DNA from: Ophiosphaerella korrae | Taxonomy: Eukaryota > Ascomycota > Dothideomycetes > Pleosporales > Phaeosphaeriaceae | NCBI GenBank assembly: GCA_028456385.1 | Contig: JALNQF010000006.1 | Coordinates: 310,001-374,000, forward strand | Reading direction: 5' to 3' | Length of the DNA stretch: 64,000 bases | Part shown: positions 8,580 through 19,441 of the stretch, piece by piece | Position numbering within the stretch: position 1 is the stretch's first letter | Layout: each line of letters starts with the position of its first letter | Notes under the pieces: model-generated | What the model saw: the letters and a program-made list of their open reading frames with translations, nothing else | Databases searched by the model: none | Told to the model about the DNA's origin: nothing | Made by a program: the position numbers and the translations under genes

Positions 8580-9876
8580 GACGTATGGAGTAAGGAGAGG
8601 ATCCGGTATTTGCGCAATTAAGTAGGCGATTGAGTATTCACAAGACCAGTTGGCGAGACTCCAGGGAGAATAGGAGGCTGGTGTGTGGCTGCCAGGAATG
8701 CACTGTTGCTGTGGCGTCCCAGTAGCTCGACAGTTGCGGAATGCTGTCGATGTATGTGTTTGTTGGCGACTGGGTACCAAACAAGAAAGGAGTGAAAGTA
8801 AAGAGTGAAAGGCGAGGGCTGCGCTCGATGAACGAAGGGCGAACGACAGCCGGGTCGCGGGATGGGGGAGGAGGACTAGGTAGGCCGACAGTGAGGTGAA
8901 GGTGAAGAAGGCGAGGAAGGCCACGGCTGAGAGACAGAAACACGGCAGAGCAGGCGCAGGCCAAGCTCGAAACGCCCGCGTGCCCGCCTGACAACAAGCG
9001 TCCGTGCCACAGTTCATCCCTCCACAATTGGACTTAGCGCGCAGCCAGCGCCAGGTACTGTCGCGCTGTGATTGGCTGTGTCATCTAAGTCTTCCCGCAG
9101 GCGCTGATTAGGCCGAGCTATTTTCTCCTCATCTTCGCGCTTGCAGTGGAAACGGTAGACATTGACGATTCAGCGACCCCTATCGAGCCACCACTGCCGC
9201 GCTATCGATACCTTTGGCTTGGTCCTGGCCACGAGCTTGCCACACCCCCAGCGCGGCCGCATCGCGCGTAAAGTCTCTCTCAGCTTTGGCGACGCTTTAT
9301 TAGGGGCCAATTTGTGCTCGGTAATTGCCAGCCCTCGTGCCGTATTTGCGCTGGAGTCCTGGCTCCTCTTTGAAGTCGGTCCCATGGCGACTCGCAATTT
9401 CGGGGATCATCATCTTGATGAAATTATATGATTGGAACCGAGGGCTGTGCAAACAACACTGCATTTACGAGCCGACTGACCCGTGCAGAAGACTGGGTTG
9501 CCTGATCTTATCAGCGCAAGACTCAGACGATAATAAATGCTCGAAGACGAGGCTGCCTACATATCTACCATTGTTCATGGTCTCCAAACAATAACAATAA
9601 CAACAAAATGCCCACGTAGAACCACGCCAATTCATGTGTAGGATCTTAGTTTGTAAGCGAAATAGAAGGGCACACACTTGCGAAACTCTAACACATTTCG
9701 CAATCATCCTGCGCAGATCGTGAAGATGAGTTGGCCATGGCTCTGTCCACAATCATGATTCTCCGCTCAATCTGTCTCGCTTGCTTAGTCACTCGGCCGT
9801 CCCACACTCCCCCCCCCCAAAAAAAAAACATTACTCCACCCAAGAGATGTAGTGTAAATTTAGATCACAAAAAGAA
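8580..9876. other. Intergenic, upstream of SH3 protein gene
   Basis: The minus strand stays open to about 9027, which I read as 5' leader of the SH3 gene rather than coding. The remainder to the tRNA shows no gene. Around 9818-9838 there is a C-run followed directly by an A-run. Confidence 0.5.
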
Positions 9877-9957
9877 TGCCCTCTGCCAGAATCGAACTAG
9901 CGATCTTATCATAGCATATAATACTAGTGATACGCTTTACCACTAAGCCAAGAGGGC
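9877..9957 (-). tRNA. tRNA-Thr (anticodon AGT) with a 9-nt intron
   Basis: Read on the minus strand from 9957. The acceptor stem GCCCTCT pairs fully with AGAGGGC. The D arm is GCTT/AAGC with loop AGTGGTA. The anticodon stem TATCA pairs with TGATA. The anticodon loop is CT-AGT-A, then the intron TTATATGCT placed one base after the anticodon as in nuclear tRNAs, then A. The T arm is GCTAG/CTGGC with loop TTCGATT. The discriminator base is A (9877). All four stems pair. Anticodon AGT (read as IGU) decodes threonine. It stands alone between two minus-strand protein genes. Confidence 0.9.
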
Positions 9958-10722
9958 GAATCCGATCTGAAGAATCGGTTGGACGGGTAAGCTGAAGTGC
10001 TTCGTGACCAAAATGCAAAATTGTACGATATATATCTAGATTTACTCATGAACATCTTTCTCTCCCCAATGCGCTTCCAACACCATCCACTGGATCGAAT
10101 GACCGCCTGCATTAGCGAAAGCTCAGCTTGGCCACTATGTCTCAAAATAGATTAGACACTTCTCCCAGAATCAGAAATTTCTCACAAAGTCTGACGCACA
10201 AGTACCAACATCTCTTGACCTAGTCGGAACGCATAACGAAATAATTCATAAGCGTTTGAGGCTCACAGGCAATCCAGCGAGTACAACATAGATGTTTAAG
10301 GTGTGGTCAAGAAAACATGTAAAAACGAAGGGCTCACACGAAATGTATTCCTTGAATCTCAATTTAATGATCACCATAAACAGCCAGCCTTTTCCTAGAG
10401 TATTTTTAAACAGACTACCGACAACATTTCCTTCTGTGTACAAATGCATTCCTACAAGACTCTTTCCTGAATCCTTCTTCCTTTACTGAATTACACCTTG
10501 CAACGGTATACACATATATAGAATATTACGTAGACAAACATGCCAAACACATACGACTCCAAACATACAAAAAGTCCGTCATGTGTTAAAAAATAAAAAA
10601 ATAAAAAGTGTATCCCGAAAACAAACACATTGTCTATCAGCCCCACCTGGCCCTCCTCGATCCTCGATTTGATACAAAAAAAAAAAAAAAAAAAAAAACT
10701 TACATGTCCCCTTCCCCCCTTC
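9958..10722. other. Intergenic with 23-base A tract
   Basis: This is AT-rich sequence downstream of the NADH dehydrogenase gene. It ends in an uninterrupted run of 23 A (10676-10698) only about 25 bp beyond that gene's stop codon. No gene is seen; a minus-strand 85-codon frame across the homopolymer is spurious. Confidence 0.5.
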
Positions 10723-12486
10723 TCAAAACCGACTAATATCCCTCCCAAACACCCAATTCACAACCCAATACACGGGCACCAACAGCTTATTTCGCCAACT
10801 CACCGTCCTAGTAATGTACGCACCGCGCCAAATCACCCAAGCCAAGTACCCCTGCAACCGACCACCGCGCCCACCCTGGAACAAGGCATTCCAATTCCCA
10901 ATGTAGGCAAGAGTGCCGAGGTTCTTGTACGTGAAGGCGGTGGAATCGAGGTCCTGGGCGTTGAGGCGTTTGGCGAGCCAGACAGCCTTTTGGGAGGCGA
11001 CTTGGGCGGTTGCCGGGTAGGTTGTTGCTTCGATGATGCCGCAGTCGCCGAGGGCGAAGACGTCTGGGTGGATTGCTTCGGGGGTTGGGGAGGAGGGGTG
11101 GGATTGGGGGATGAGTTTGACGCGGAGGCGGTCGTCGGTGATGATGGAGCCTGATTTGGGGTCTTTCTTTACGCGCCATTGGGTTGGTGTGGGGGGTTGA
11201 GAGGAGTTGGAGAGGTAGAGGTTGGATGGGGCTTCTCGGACGTTGTCAAGGGCGTGGGCTACGAAGGGGTTTTGCATGAGTCCTGTGCCTGGAATGAGGG
11301 TTAGTCGAGGGGGGGAGGGGGGGGGGAGTCTGAGAGGTGAGACATACTCCATACACACATCCCCACGCCCATTTCACCTTCTTCTTTTACTTTGAGCGTG
11401 TATATGTGGTAATCAGATACATTTTTTGAAGATCTTCGTTCAGCTGGAGAACCCGGTCTTAGTTCTTCAACGTGGTGGCTTGTTTTAATCTCGATTCCTT
11501 TACGCTTGAACTTCTGCATGGCATAACTCGCAAGCTTTTCGTCGAACATGGGAAGGACCTTGTCCGCAACATCGTATACGGTGATCTTGTGATATGGAAT
11601 CAACTCCGGGTAAATCTTTGCCAGGTCCTCGTTGATCAGATCGTGTAGCTCAGCACTAAATTCAATGCCCGTCGGACCACCCCCGACGACGGCAAAGTTG
11701 AGCAGCTGTCTCCTCATCTCGTCACTAGTTGTTGGTAATGCTGCGCCCTCAAAGCATGCCAACAGCCGATTTCGAATCTTTCTAGCATCACCTACATCCT
11801 TAAGGAAATACGCGTGTTCTTTGACGCCAGGCGTGCCGAATGTCTGACTATAACACCCAACGCTCACCACCAACTTGTCATACGTCAAATCAAACATTCT
11901 CCCCTTCTCCACCTCTTTCTTCTTCTCTGCTTCCCTCTGCTCCCTGGTCTCGCCTGCATGTCGATCCGTCGTTAGCGCCATGCCTTGCATCGGATCATCA
12001 ACCGCTTCTTCGATCGTGATAGTCTTATTCTTAAAGTCCACATCGTCGGCCCAGCCTTGGAAGAAGTCCACCTTTGTTCGCCGACTTCGCACGGGTTCCA
12101 GAGCAGTGCGGAATTCGAGAGTGCCCACTGCAGTGCTGGCGAGCAGAGGCGTAAAGGCAAAATAAGACCGTGGAGACACGACAACGGCTTGGTATTTGGA
12201 GCTGTCGAGCGAACGTGCGACGGTGAAACCTGACCAGCCTGATCCCAGGATAACAACGCGCTTGCGGTCTGCATGTTTGAGTTTTGGAACTTTCTTTATA
12301 TATGGATGGTAATTATAAAGACTTACCATCTCTTCCAGAATCTAGCTGATCAATCGTAATGCATCGCCGCTGCTGCGCTCGTACAATGTTCCTTCGACAT
12401 GCTGATAGCACATGCAACCGCGTGGTTTGTGAGACCATTTCTCCCATGCTAGGCGGCAATTGTGCGAACCGTGCAAATCCAAGCAT
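10723..12486 (-). CDS. Alternative (type II) NADH:ubiquinone oxidoreductase, mitochondrial
   Basis: Predicted 548-aa protein from exons 12327-12486, 11348-12268 and 10723-11288, with introns of 58 and 59 bp. The enzyme is a single-subunit flavoprotein that passes electrons from NADH to ubiquinone without pumping protons, bypassing complex I. The N-terminus, about 50 residues rich in Arg and Ala, looks like a mitochondrial presequence. The FAD fold starts at VVILGSGWSGF, the NADH fold at FAVVGGGPTGIEFSAEL, and CVWSTG spans the second intron; FALGDCG is the late FAD motif. The C-terminus WRNKLLVPVYWVVNWVFGRD is the membrane-binding helix of the family. No EF-hand is seen. Whether it faces matrix or intermembrane space cannot be told. 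A Met 13 codons upstream (12525) is in frame; I chose 12486 because the presequence reads better from it. Confidence 0.93.
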
Positions 12487-14802
12487 TTTCCGTGTTCTTC
12501 GCAAGTCAATGACGATGCTTTTCAATTGAAACCAAAGACTGCGATTTTCAAAGTTCTTATTTGGACCCTTCCGGGTGCATACGGGACGCGTCGCATGACG
12601 TATTTAGCACGGAAATTTTGACGCGCTGACTTTGTCCTGCAGCTGTCTAAGAAAGTATCCACGTGCAAAGGTTGTGCCTGTTCTGCGTCGGCGATTGCGG
12701 CGTTCTTTGCCCAGTTTTCTCGGGGTTTCACAGTTGCATCCACCCATCTGCAAGAGCAGAGATATTGAATAGTTGAAATTCGTCATACTATGCCGACCTA
12801 TCAGTGTGCTAGAATTTGATATTTTATGGCATTAGGTAACTGTCTTGACTGTCTGTTCTAATTGCTTTGATAGCCATTTTAATGGGCTGCCTCCCAAGCT
12901 CGTTCTCTCGGCTTTCTCGGTCTTCACTAGAGACACATGCCCACTTGCGGAATTCCACTCGAAGATGATAAAGTAGTCTCCCGGTTCGTTCCGATTATCT
13001 GGCCTCAGAACAAAAGTAAGATGCATGTCGATTCTCAATTGTCCAGACCGAGAGTAAAACGAGACCTGGATTCAAAGAATGAAACTATATTGCATTGCAC
13101 ATGTTGCATTATTCGGTATTAGGTCTAGTATACTAAAGCGCGACCATCCAAAACCAAATGATAGTGCGATCATGCGAGTAGGGTCCTGGCGCAAAGGGTG
13201 TGCAAACCTATCAAAGCAAGCTGTAATTGTTTCAAAGATATGTCACTACTGTATGCCGAGACTTAGCCAGCATTACTATTCCTTGGATATAAACTACAAA
13301 CGCGTTTTGACAGCAGGGCGCGTGGTACCTTTTAGGAGACGCAGACGGTAATTCTTATATCGCCAAGTAAAGTAAAAAGCTAAGGCAGGTTAGCAACTAG
13401 GCCCTCCCGCTCTAGGTAGTGTCTAGCACAACATATATCGAGGATCTCGGTGCGTTTCGTAGGGGAATGCCTGGGATCGTCGATATAACCTCCTGCATTC
13501 CATAACCAGTAGGGACCTTTAATCTCCGGCATAAAGTGAATGGCCACGGAGCTATATCATTGGACGTCTTTGGCTTTCTGTGTAGGCACGACTGCCGGAA
13601 CAGTCAGCCGATTGCCTCGTCGTTCGGTGCGTTCTGCTGTTCGCACTGGCCCATGATGGCGTCAGTGGGCTACTACGTGCTAGGGAGAATCGATTGTCAA
13701 GTGGTACGCTAGATTATAGGCGCGCCGGTGTAGTTGGCGGCGCAGTATATTGAGAGTTCTGATATTGCTTATGGGTTACTGTGTCCCCCGACTTGATCAA
13801 ACTTGGCTGAGGTTGAGTAGGTTCTATAACGACTCACGTCGAATTGCGCTAACACATTGAAAAGGAGCGGAGCCTGGGTCTTTTCAAAAAGGTTTAGAGC
13901 GAAAGTCGCGTGACTCGATTGTTGGCAGGAATATAGACGCTCAACATATTTGTATTGCGTCCGCATCCCACGATAGAGTAAGGTTGGGTTGAGTATTGAT
14001 GTACTCGATTGACCTCCTTGATCACCTGTGTGGCGTCTGACTTTTTTTTTTTGACGAAGTGAAGTCACTGGAAAGATCTGCCTTCCGCCCCTTGTGATTC
14101 TTGAGCTCATTGCAGTTAGTGTAGACATAGCTGATGCCCGTAAGGTGGTGCTTACGGCATCATTGATATTCCGTCGTGGCAGGATTATTCGGCCGTTTTG
14201 TTTTGTTTCGTTGCGTGCTAGGAGCCATTGACGATTGTCCGGACACCGGCATAACGGAATGGGATGGTGTGTTGGAAGTCCTCCACATGAGTGGAGAAGT
14301 TTGGAAGGCTGCTTATGTCAACTTGAAGGAGAAATCAGAAAGCCATGAGGAGAGAAGAGTGATGCTACCTGGAGTCCCACATGCTGATACCCCAAGTCAA
14401 GCACCGACGCATGCTACCTTCAGCTAATTTGACCAATGAAAAGTGTGGCACAGTCTCCCCCCAGGACTTGTAAGCATTTTATTTTAAAGTGTGTGTCTTA
14501 CAAGGCTAGATCTACTGCTTCTTTGAGGCGAGTCAGAGCGTTGGGGCTATGTTTGAGCAGACGTGAATCGGGGGGCGGGGCCGATGCCATCTGATAGTGC
14601 CAAGGATGGCCCATCTCCATCCCGCTGAGGGCTGGTTGAACTCGTATAAGTTTGATGAATGCGTCAGCACAAAGATCAGAGCAAGAACACCACGACAGTC
14701 AAGCTCTCCTAGTGCCTAAAAATCGAACACAAGTTTTTCCTTCCGCGTGGGCTCTTCGAGGTCTTCCAAACTAATAGCGTTCAACAGGTCCTTGACCAAA
14801 GC
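12487..14802. other. Long gene-poor stretch
   Basis: About 2.3 kb without a convincing gene. Open frames at 12522-12743 (-), 13079-13351 (+), 13769-14128 (-) and 14176-14427 (+) lack motifs, consistent splice sites or good codon usage. A T10-type run lies near 14041. The stretch could hold a non-coding RNA or decayed sequence, but nothing is recognisable. Confidence 0.45.
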
Positions 14803-16116
14803 ATGCAGAGCATAACCCAGCTAGCGAGCAGGCATGGGGGAGGTGAGCCTTTTCGATCGTACGATAACAGCAAACCCCTTGAGCTGTTAGAGAAGGACCC
14901 CAAAATATTCTGGATTCTTCCAGTGCTCGCCCGCCAAACGAAATTCGCGGCAGACCCTCAAGACTATTCAGTCAAAAAATCCTCCTATATCCTATCTCTC
15001 TACGCTGAAAACGAGGCATGTTCTGTCGAGCTACAACGCAGGTTCGCCTGTGTCGCCATTCACAGTACTGAGTCTCTAGACGCAAGCCCAATAGGAAATG
15101 AATTTGCAGATAGCATTAAACTAGGCAAAGATTTAGGGAGCAAGTTTTTAGCCATAGCGAGAATCTTTGGAGGACCAGGTGCCCTTTTTTTCCTCCCTAG
15201 GCAAGACGATAGATTGTGAGTTTTTACTAATAGCTCGCCACCGACGCATACTAACGGCACTTCTAGTTGGAAAAGACTGCCCAGAAGATCGCTCCCAAAT
15301 CATGAGTTTATATCTGCGTTAAGGGTTCAGGGTTTGGAAGAGGTATCCAGGCCATATCATGACCTGGCCACAGCTATCATAAAAGCAGCCCAAAGGATGA
15401 TAGAGCCGCCGCCTCCGCTTATAAGCCTGGGCACACAACTCAGCCCAGGGCAAATATTATCGACCGAGAATCAATTTTGCTATAACAGTGCAGCGCCTCA
15501 AGCAGGAGAAAGTTCGAAATATACGACGTCGGCCCTCGCTGCAGCCGCGAAATCAAGCATCACGTTCCAACTCATACATGACCTAGAAATCCTAACTCAA
15601 AGCCTACATAGGCAGGCACCCGTTTGTCTTATTTCTAACCTTCACGACATCGAACCTTCAATGACACTTCACCAGGCCTTTTTGGGCACCATAAGGAGAC
15701 TAAACGTCATGCAAAATTGGGATACAAATAGGATGACATGCATTTCAATGAAAGCTAGCCTCCCTCCCTATCCGATAATTCCGTTTTCAATATATATGAG
15801 TCATGAAGATTTGATCCCAGGTTCAAACGATAAACTTGTTTGCTTCACAATTCCAACAATGGTTGCAGTACATCTAGCGAAAGATATGTTGGAGATTGGG
15901 CGGATCGAAAAGTGGGGGTTGTTCACTGAATGTCGTCTGATAAAATTAAACACATTCTCAGAGAACTTGCTACGCTGCGTAGGGCACTCAGAGCTGTGGG
16001 AGTCAGAGCGTAGTAGAGGAGCCACTACGACCAAATGTATTAGCGTAATAACGACGCCAGGTGCGCTCGATTGTTTGGTCATCCTTCGGGTGGCCGCAAG
16101 CTGCACCATCTCTTGA
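14803..16116 (+). CDS. Unrecognised protein (two exons)
   Basis: Predicted 420-aa protein from exons 14803-15215 and 15267-16116. The 51-bp intron has donor GTGAGT, branch ACTAAC and acceptor TTCTAG, all strong, and joins DDR-FWKRLPRR in a single open frame over more than 1.2 kb, so the gene is probably real. I do not recognise a family. There is no signal peptide or clear membrane span. The N-terminal third is mixed alpha/beta-like. The middle has a helical stretch (TTSALAAAAKSSITFQLIHDLEILTQSL), and the later part holds LVCFTIPTMVAVHLAKDML. It stands among gene-poor DNA on both sides and ends 10 bp from the stop of a possible minus-strand gene. Both features are common for lineage-specific accessory genes; that label is inference. 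Confidence 0.6.
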
Positions 16117-16126
16117 TCCAATCACA

Positions 16127-16693
16127 TTACTGTTTCTCTCTCTCTTGAAGGTCCACAGGTCCCCTCTTCCGACTTATACGTGCTTGGTGCTTAAAGAAAA
16201 TTTCAACATTTTTGTCCATTATTTTGTCACCCATGTCGGGTATACATTCGCCTTCCGTAATCTTGATGTACGAGTTTCCCTGAGTAATAAAGTTGTTCGG
16301 CGCGGTATTGGGAAACTTGTGCATCTTCCATTCTTGAGGCATTATATTAGAGATGTGATTCGAGTTGGTTCGGAGCGTATATAGAGACTGCACGCAAGCG
16401 GTATACCCGTATCCAATGAAATCGAATTGCTTTTCAAGCAATGGAGCCAGTACTGGCGGCACAACGCTATGAGCGATCAAAGCGGAGTAGCTTGCTATTA
16501 ATGTTGTTAGTTGATAGAACTTGGCTCTCAGCTCGCAGTGACGAGATGCATGACTGTATTGATCATGTCAAACTCACTCTAAGATGGAACTAATTGCAAG
16601 CAGCGGGTGCCAGGCAACCGGTACGATAGTTGAGATAGCTTCATCATACCTTGGGAAGACGGATAGGCGTTTTATCTGAAAAATGCATCGCAT
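16127..16693 (-). CDS. Possible unrecognised protein (two exons)
   Basis: A tentative 159-aa protein from exons 16578-16693 and 16127-16490. The 87-bp intron has donor GTGAGT, branch CTAAC and an AAG acceptor preceded by another possible TAG. The joined frame reads VAWHPLLAISSILD-YSALIAHSVVPPVLAPLLEKQF across the junction, with coherent hydrophobic periodicity. A possible acceptor (TTTTTCAG) near 16680 means further 5' exons may exist. No family is recognised. It ends tail to tail with the 14803-16116 gene. It could instead be a decayed gene. Confidence 0.35.
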
Positions 16694-17703
16694 ACATCCA
16701 TTGCAAGAAGGGCTAAAGGTGGCGTGCTATCAACGTACATAATAAGAATTACGGCCCAACTGCCGCATGTAGCCGTACGCTTGACTATTCACGCCCAACA
16801 TCTTATACCAGTACTATTATAGAAATGAGGGAGGTGGGGACGCTACACGGGGAGACTGGCTCGGTCAATCAAAGATATGTCTAACAGGGAGCGGTTTTAG
16901 CTAGTTTAACAGCAAAACCATACATATCCTCGACAATTGGGCTGGCCTTGCCTGGCTTTCACGATAGTGGGCAGACAGACAGGCCCATTCAGGTGAGGTG
17001 CTATGGAAAACTCAGATCGGCTTCTATTGGAGATCCCAGGGACCGCAGCACCTTGGTATAGAACCACGACCGAAGCTGCCGTCGTTCAGGCCAATTTATT
17101 CTGCACGACAAAAGTGCGAGTCGATTTGCGGGGACAATGCCACGTTCTCGCCCGAGCACCCCTTTCGCTCCATGTCACATGCTCTTATCAGAGGACGATA
17201 ATGGGAAATGAGAGAAGAACTGGACTATGGTTTCTGCGGTGGGAATGGCGCAGATCGCTGCTGCAATAAAGTTGTGATGAGAGAAAGCATACTGAAGTAA
17301 TGACGCTGCCAAATGTTGATCCAAATTCAAGCCTGTAGAAAGATGTTACCAATGTAGCTTCTAGCAACGTCTAGGTTCTGCATCGAACGGGGCCCTCTGT
17401 CTAGCTTGCTCAACCTCATTTGTGGAAATGCCATATGCCCTTTAACTAAGGGTCTATTGTTTGTAAACACGGACATGCCATGCTTTTTTTATACATAACT
17501 ACTCACGTTCACAATACTCGTTTTATGCGTTTTTCTTCGCTTGCACCCATTGTTGGGCCATAAATCTTCGATAGACCGGAGGGGGGGGGGGGCCGTCATT
17601 GCAAATAGACAGCATAAAACGCGTCTCAAAACCTATGGGTATCCTTCCTAACCACACATACCAAAACCCCAAACGCCAAAACTCCATTAGCACAGCAATT
17701 TCC
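16694..17703. other. Intergenic
   Basis: About 1 kb in which I accept no gene. An 88-codon plus-strand frame at 17003-17269 has no motif. A G-run of about 13 lies near 17581-17593. Confidence 0.45.
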
Positions 17704-18402
17704 TCACCCCTTCCTCCCTCCCCCCGCCCCAAGGAAACCAACCACATCCCCACACCTCTCCAACCTCGCCCTCGTCTCCGGCAAACCCTTATTCAGCCTC
17801 CCCAACCCCTCCACCGCCCTCTCCCAATTCCGCCTAACCTCCTCCTCCCTTTCCAACACCTCGACCCCAGCCCCAGCCTCCTCCTCCTCAGCCTCAACCT
17901 CAGCCTCTACAATCACCCCCTGCAAGCCGCCCAACAGCTCATTCTCCCGCTCAAACTGCGCCTGAAAAGCAGCCGCCGCAGCCGCCGGCGTCCCCCGCCT
18001 ATGCGCGCTAATCTTCCCAATCAGCGCATCCCGCCGTGCAACCGTGGCGCTCAACTTGGCGCGCAACTTGTCGTCAAAGGCCTCGTATTCCTCCTTTTCG
18101 ATTGCGAGGCCGGCGTCGGCGATAGATGCGTGGCTGTCGAAGAGTTGGTCGTCGTCGCGGGCGCGCAACACGAGGTCGATGCCATTGATGCTGATGTTTG
18201 TGCGCATGCCCGCGAAGACCTGCGCGATGAAGGCGTTGACGAGGTCTTCGACGTGGCGGCGCAGTTCGTCGGGTTCCGAGCTGTCGTTGACGGGGGGCAG
18301 GTGGAGGTCTAGTTTTTGGCGGGCGGCAGTGCGGAGTTGGGAGGTGAGGAAGGTGAGGTCTGCGGGGGATTGGAGCTCGATTTTGCGGTGTTCAGACTCC
18401 AT
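17704..18402 (-). CDS. NSL1: Kinetochore protein Mis14/Nsl1 (MIND/Mis12 complex subunit)
   Basis: Intronless, 232 aa. The start IELQSPADLTFLTSQLRTAA followed by RQKLDLHLPP is the hallmark N-terminus of the Mis14/Nsl1 family. It continues with ELRRHVEDLVNAFI and NISINGID, also typical. The rest is helical and coiled-coil-like, with an Ala run and a Glu-rich stretch. Nsl1 is one of four subunits of the Mis12/MIND complex, which links centromeric chromatin to the Ndc80 complex at the kinetochore. The length fits the family. The Met at 18402 is the only sensible start, as the conserved motif begins within ten residues of it. Confidence 0.85.
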   Translation of the reverse strand: MESEHRKIELQSPADLTFLTSQLRTAARQKLDLHLPPVNDSSEPDELRRHVEDLVNAFIAQVFAGMRTNISINGIDLVLRARDDDQLFDSHASIADAGLAIEKEEYEAFDDKLRAKLSATVARRDALIGKISAHRRGTPAAAAAAFQAQFERENELLGGLQGVIVEAEVEAEEEEAGAGVEVLEREEEVRRNWERAVEGLGRLNKGLPETRARLERCGDVVGFLGAGGGRKG

Positions 18403-18716
18403 GATTTGGGGGGTTATATCGAGTTTGTGGGGATATTGTGTGGTGGTGGTTGACTTTGTTTTGGGCCAAACATCAATCGCAACGCGCTTATCGATAACCA
18501 GCTAGCTATCGCGTCTGTGCCGAGGTGGGGGGCAGATACGGAGGGCTGCAGCCAAAGCAAAACAATCTAAATACTCATAAAGTAACCAAAGCTGCCGTAA
18601 ATACACCTAGAAAATAGTCCAGCCCATCCGTTTGTAATGTTACGTCGAGCCATATGCTCCAAGTCTAATCCAAACGCCGCAAAATCAAGCTGCATCCAAC
18701 TAGCCGCACACTCCTT
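18403..18716. other. Intergenic
   Basis: About 310 bp between the kinetochore gene start and the stop of the next minus-strand gene. I see no gene or structured element. Confidence 0.45.
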
Positions 18717-19441
18717 TCACGCAGGAAACATCTTGCCCACCTCCTCCTCTGTGAGGGTAATGTCCTGCACCGGATCCTGTCGACACTCAAGGTTGTCAAA
18801 GTGGTAATCGGCGTAACTAGGTAGGAAGATTTCTATTGGCACACACCAGCATGTTAGAAGATGTACTTGAATAGAAACAGGTCAAATGAAGACACCGGCC
18901 TACCTTGATTCCAATCAAACCCTTGCGAAGCCTTGACACAGGAGATCTAGCACTCAATATCAGCCTCTCGCCATCCTCCCAGCAATAGTCAGACGGGAAC
19001 AACGTAAACGTACCAGCCGCGGCGCCTCTTCCCCCCCAACATTAATAACCGTGTGCTCAGCCGCAAAACAAGTCGCAGCTACACACACACACACCATAAC
19101 CATTAGCTTCTGTTATTGCTACTCTCGTCTCCATGCCTGAATCCAAATGCATGTCTTGCTTGCACAGGGTACCACTCACACATTAATGACTCCCTCCTCT
19201 GGCGCTGGCGCTGGCGCTGCCGCCGCCGCTGGCAGCCTTCACTCGACGCCAGGCTCTCAAAACTCCCATATCGCGCCGAAGCAGAAGAAGCCTCGCTGCG
19301 CACAGACGCAACAACGCCCTCTTCTTTATCCGACTTGCGGCGCGGAATTGGTATTGCAGATGACGAAGAGGACGACGAGGATGAGGACGCGGACGCGGAC
19401 GCGGACGCGGACGTGGATGTGGATGTGGATGTGGATGACAT
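18717..19441 (-). CDS. Conserved-looking hypothetical protein, Ser-rich N-terminus (four exons)
   Basis: Predicted 161-aa protein from exons 19180-19441, 19014-19078, 18904-18946 and 18717-18832. Introns of 101, 67 and 70 bp keep phase at each junction (1, 0, 1). The N-terminus is a low-complexity run of Ser/Thr/Ala encoded by a GGATGT/GGACGC hexanucleotide repeat. Then come an Arg/Gln repeat and a compact C-terminal part that reads CFAAEHTVINVGG, ISCVKASQGFDWNQEIFLPS and TLTEEEVGKMFPA. The C-terminal part has the look of a conserved small fungal protein. I cannot name a domain or function. Skipping the 67-bp intron would require a frameshift at a G7 run (near 19030), so splicing is the simpler reading. 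Confidence 0.65.

Noticed and set aside
8580..9027. N-terminal extension of the SH3 protein (Met at 9017) with hydrophobic stretches
   Set aside because: Composition is like a leader; the conserved-looking part starts at the Met at 8579. Not excluded.
12522..12743. 73-codon minus-strand frame upstream of the NADH dehydrogenase
   Set aside because: Lies in the promoter, lacks a motif, and does not splice in phase to the presequence exon.
13769..14128. 119-codon minus-strand frame
   Set aside because: No motif and no supporting splice sites.
17003..17269. 88-codon plus-strand frame
   Set aside because: No motif; Arg/Trp-rich end looks random.
18920..19035. Frameshift at the G7 run in the Ser-rich gene
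   Set aside because: A 67-bp intron with good signals explains the frame change without an error.
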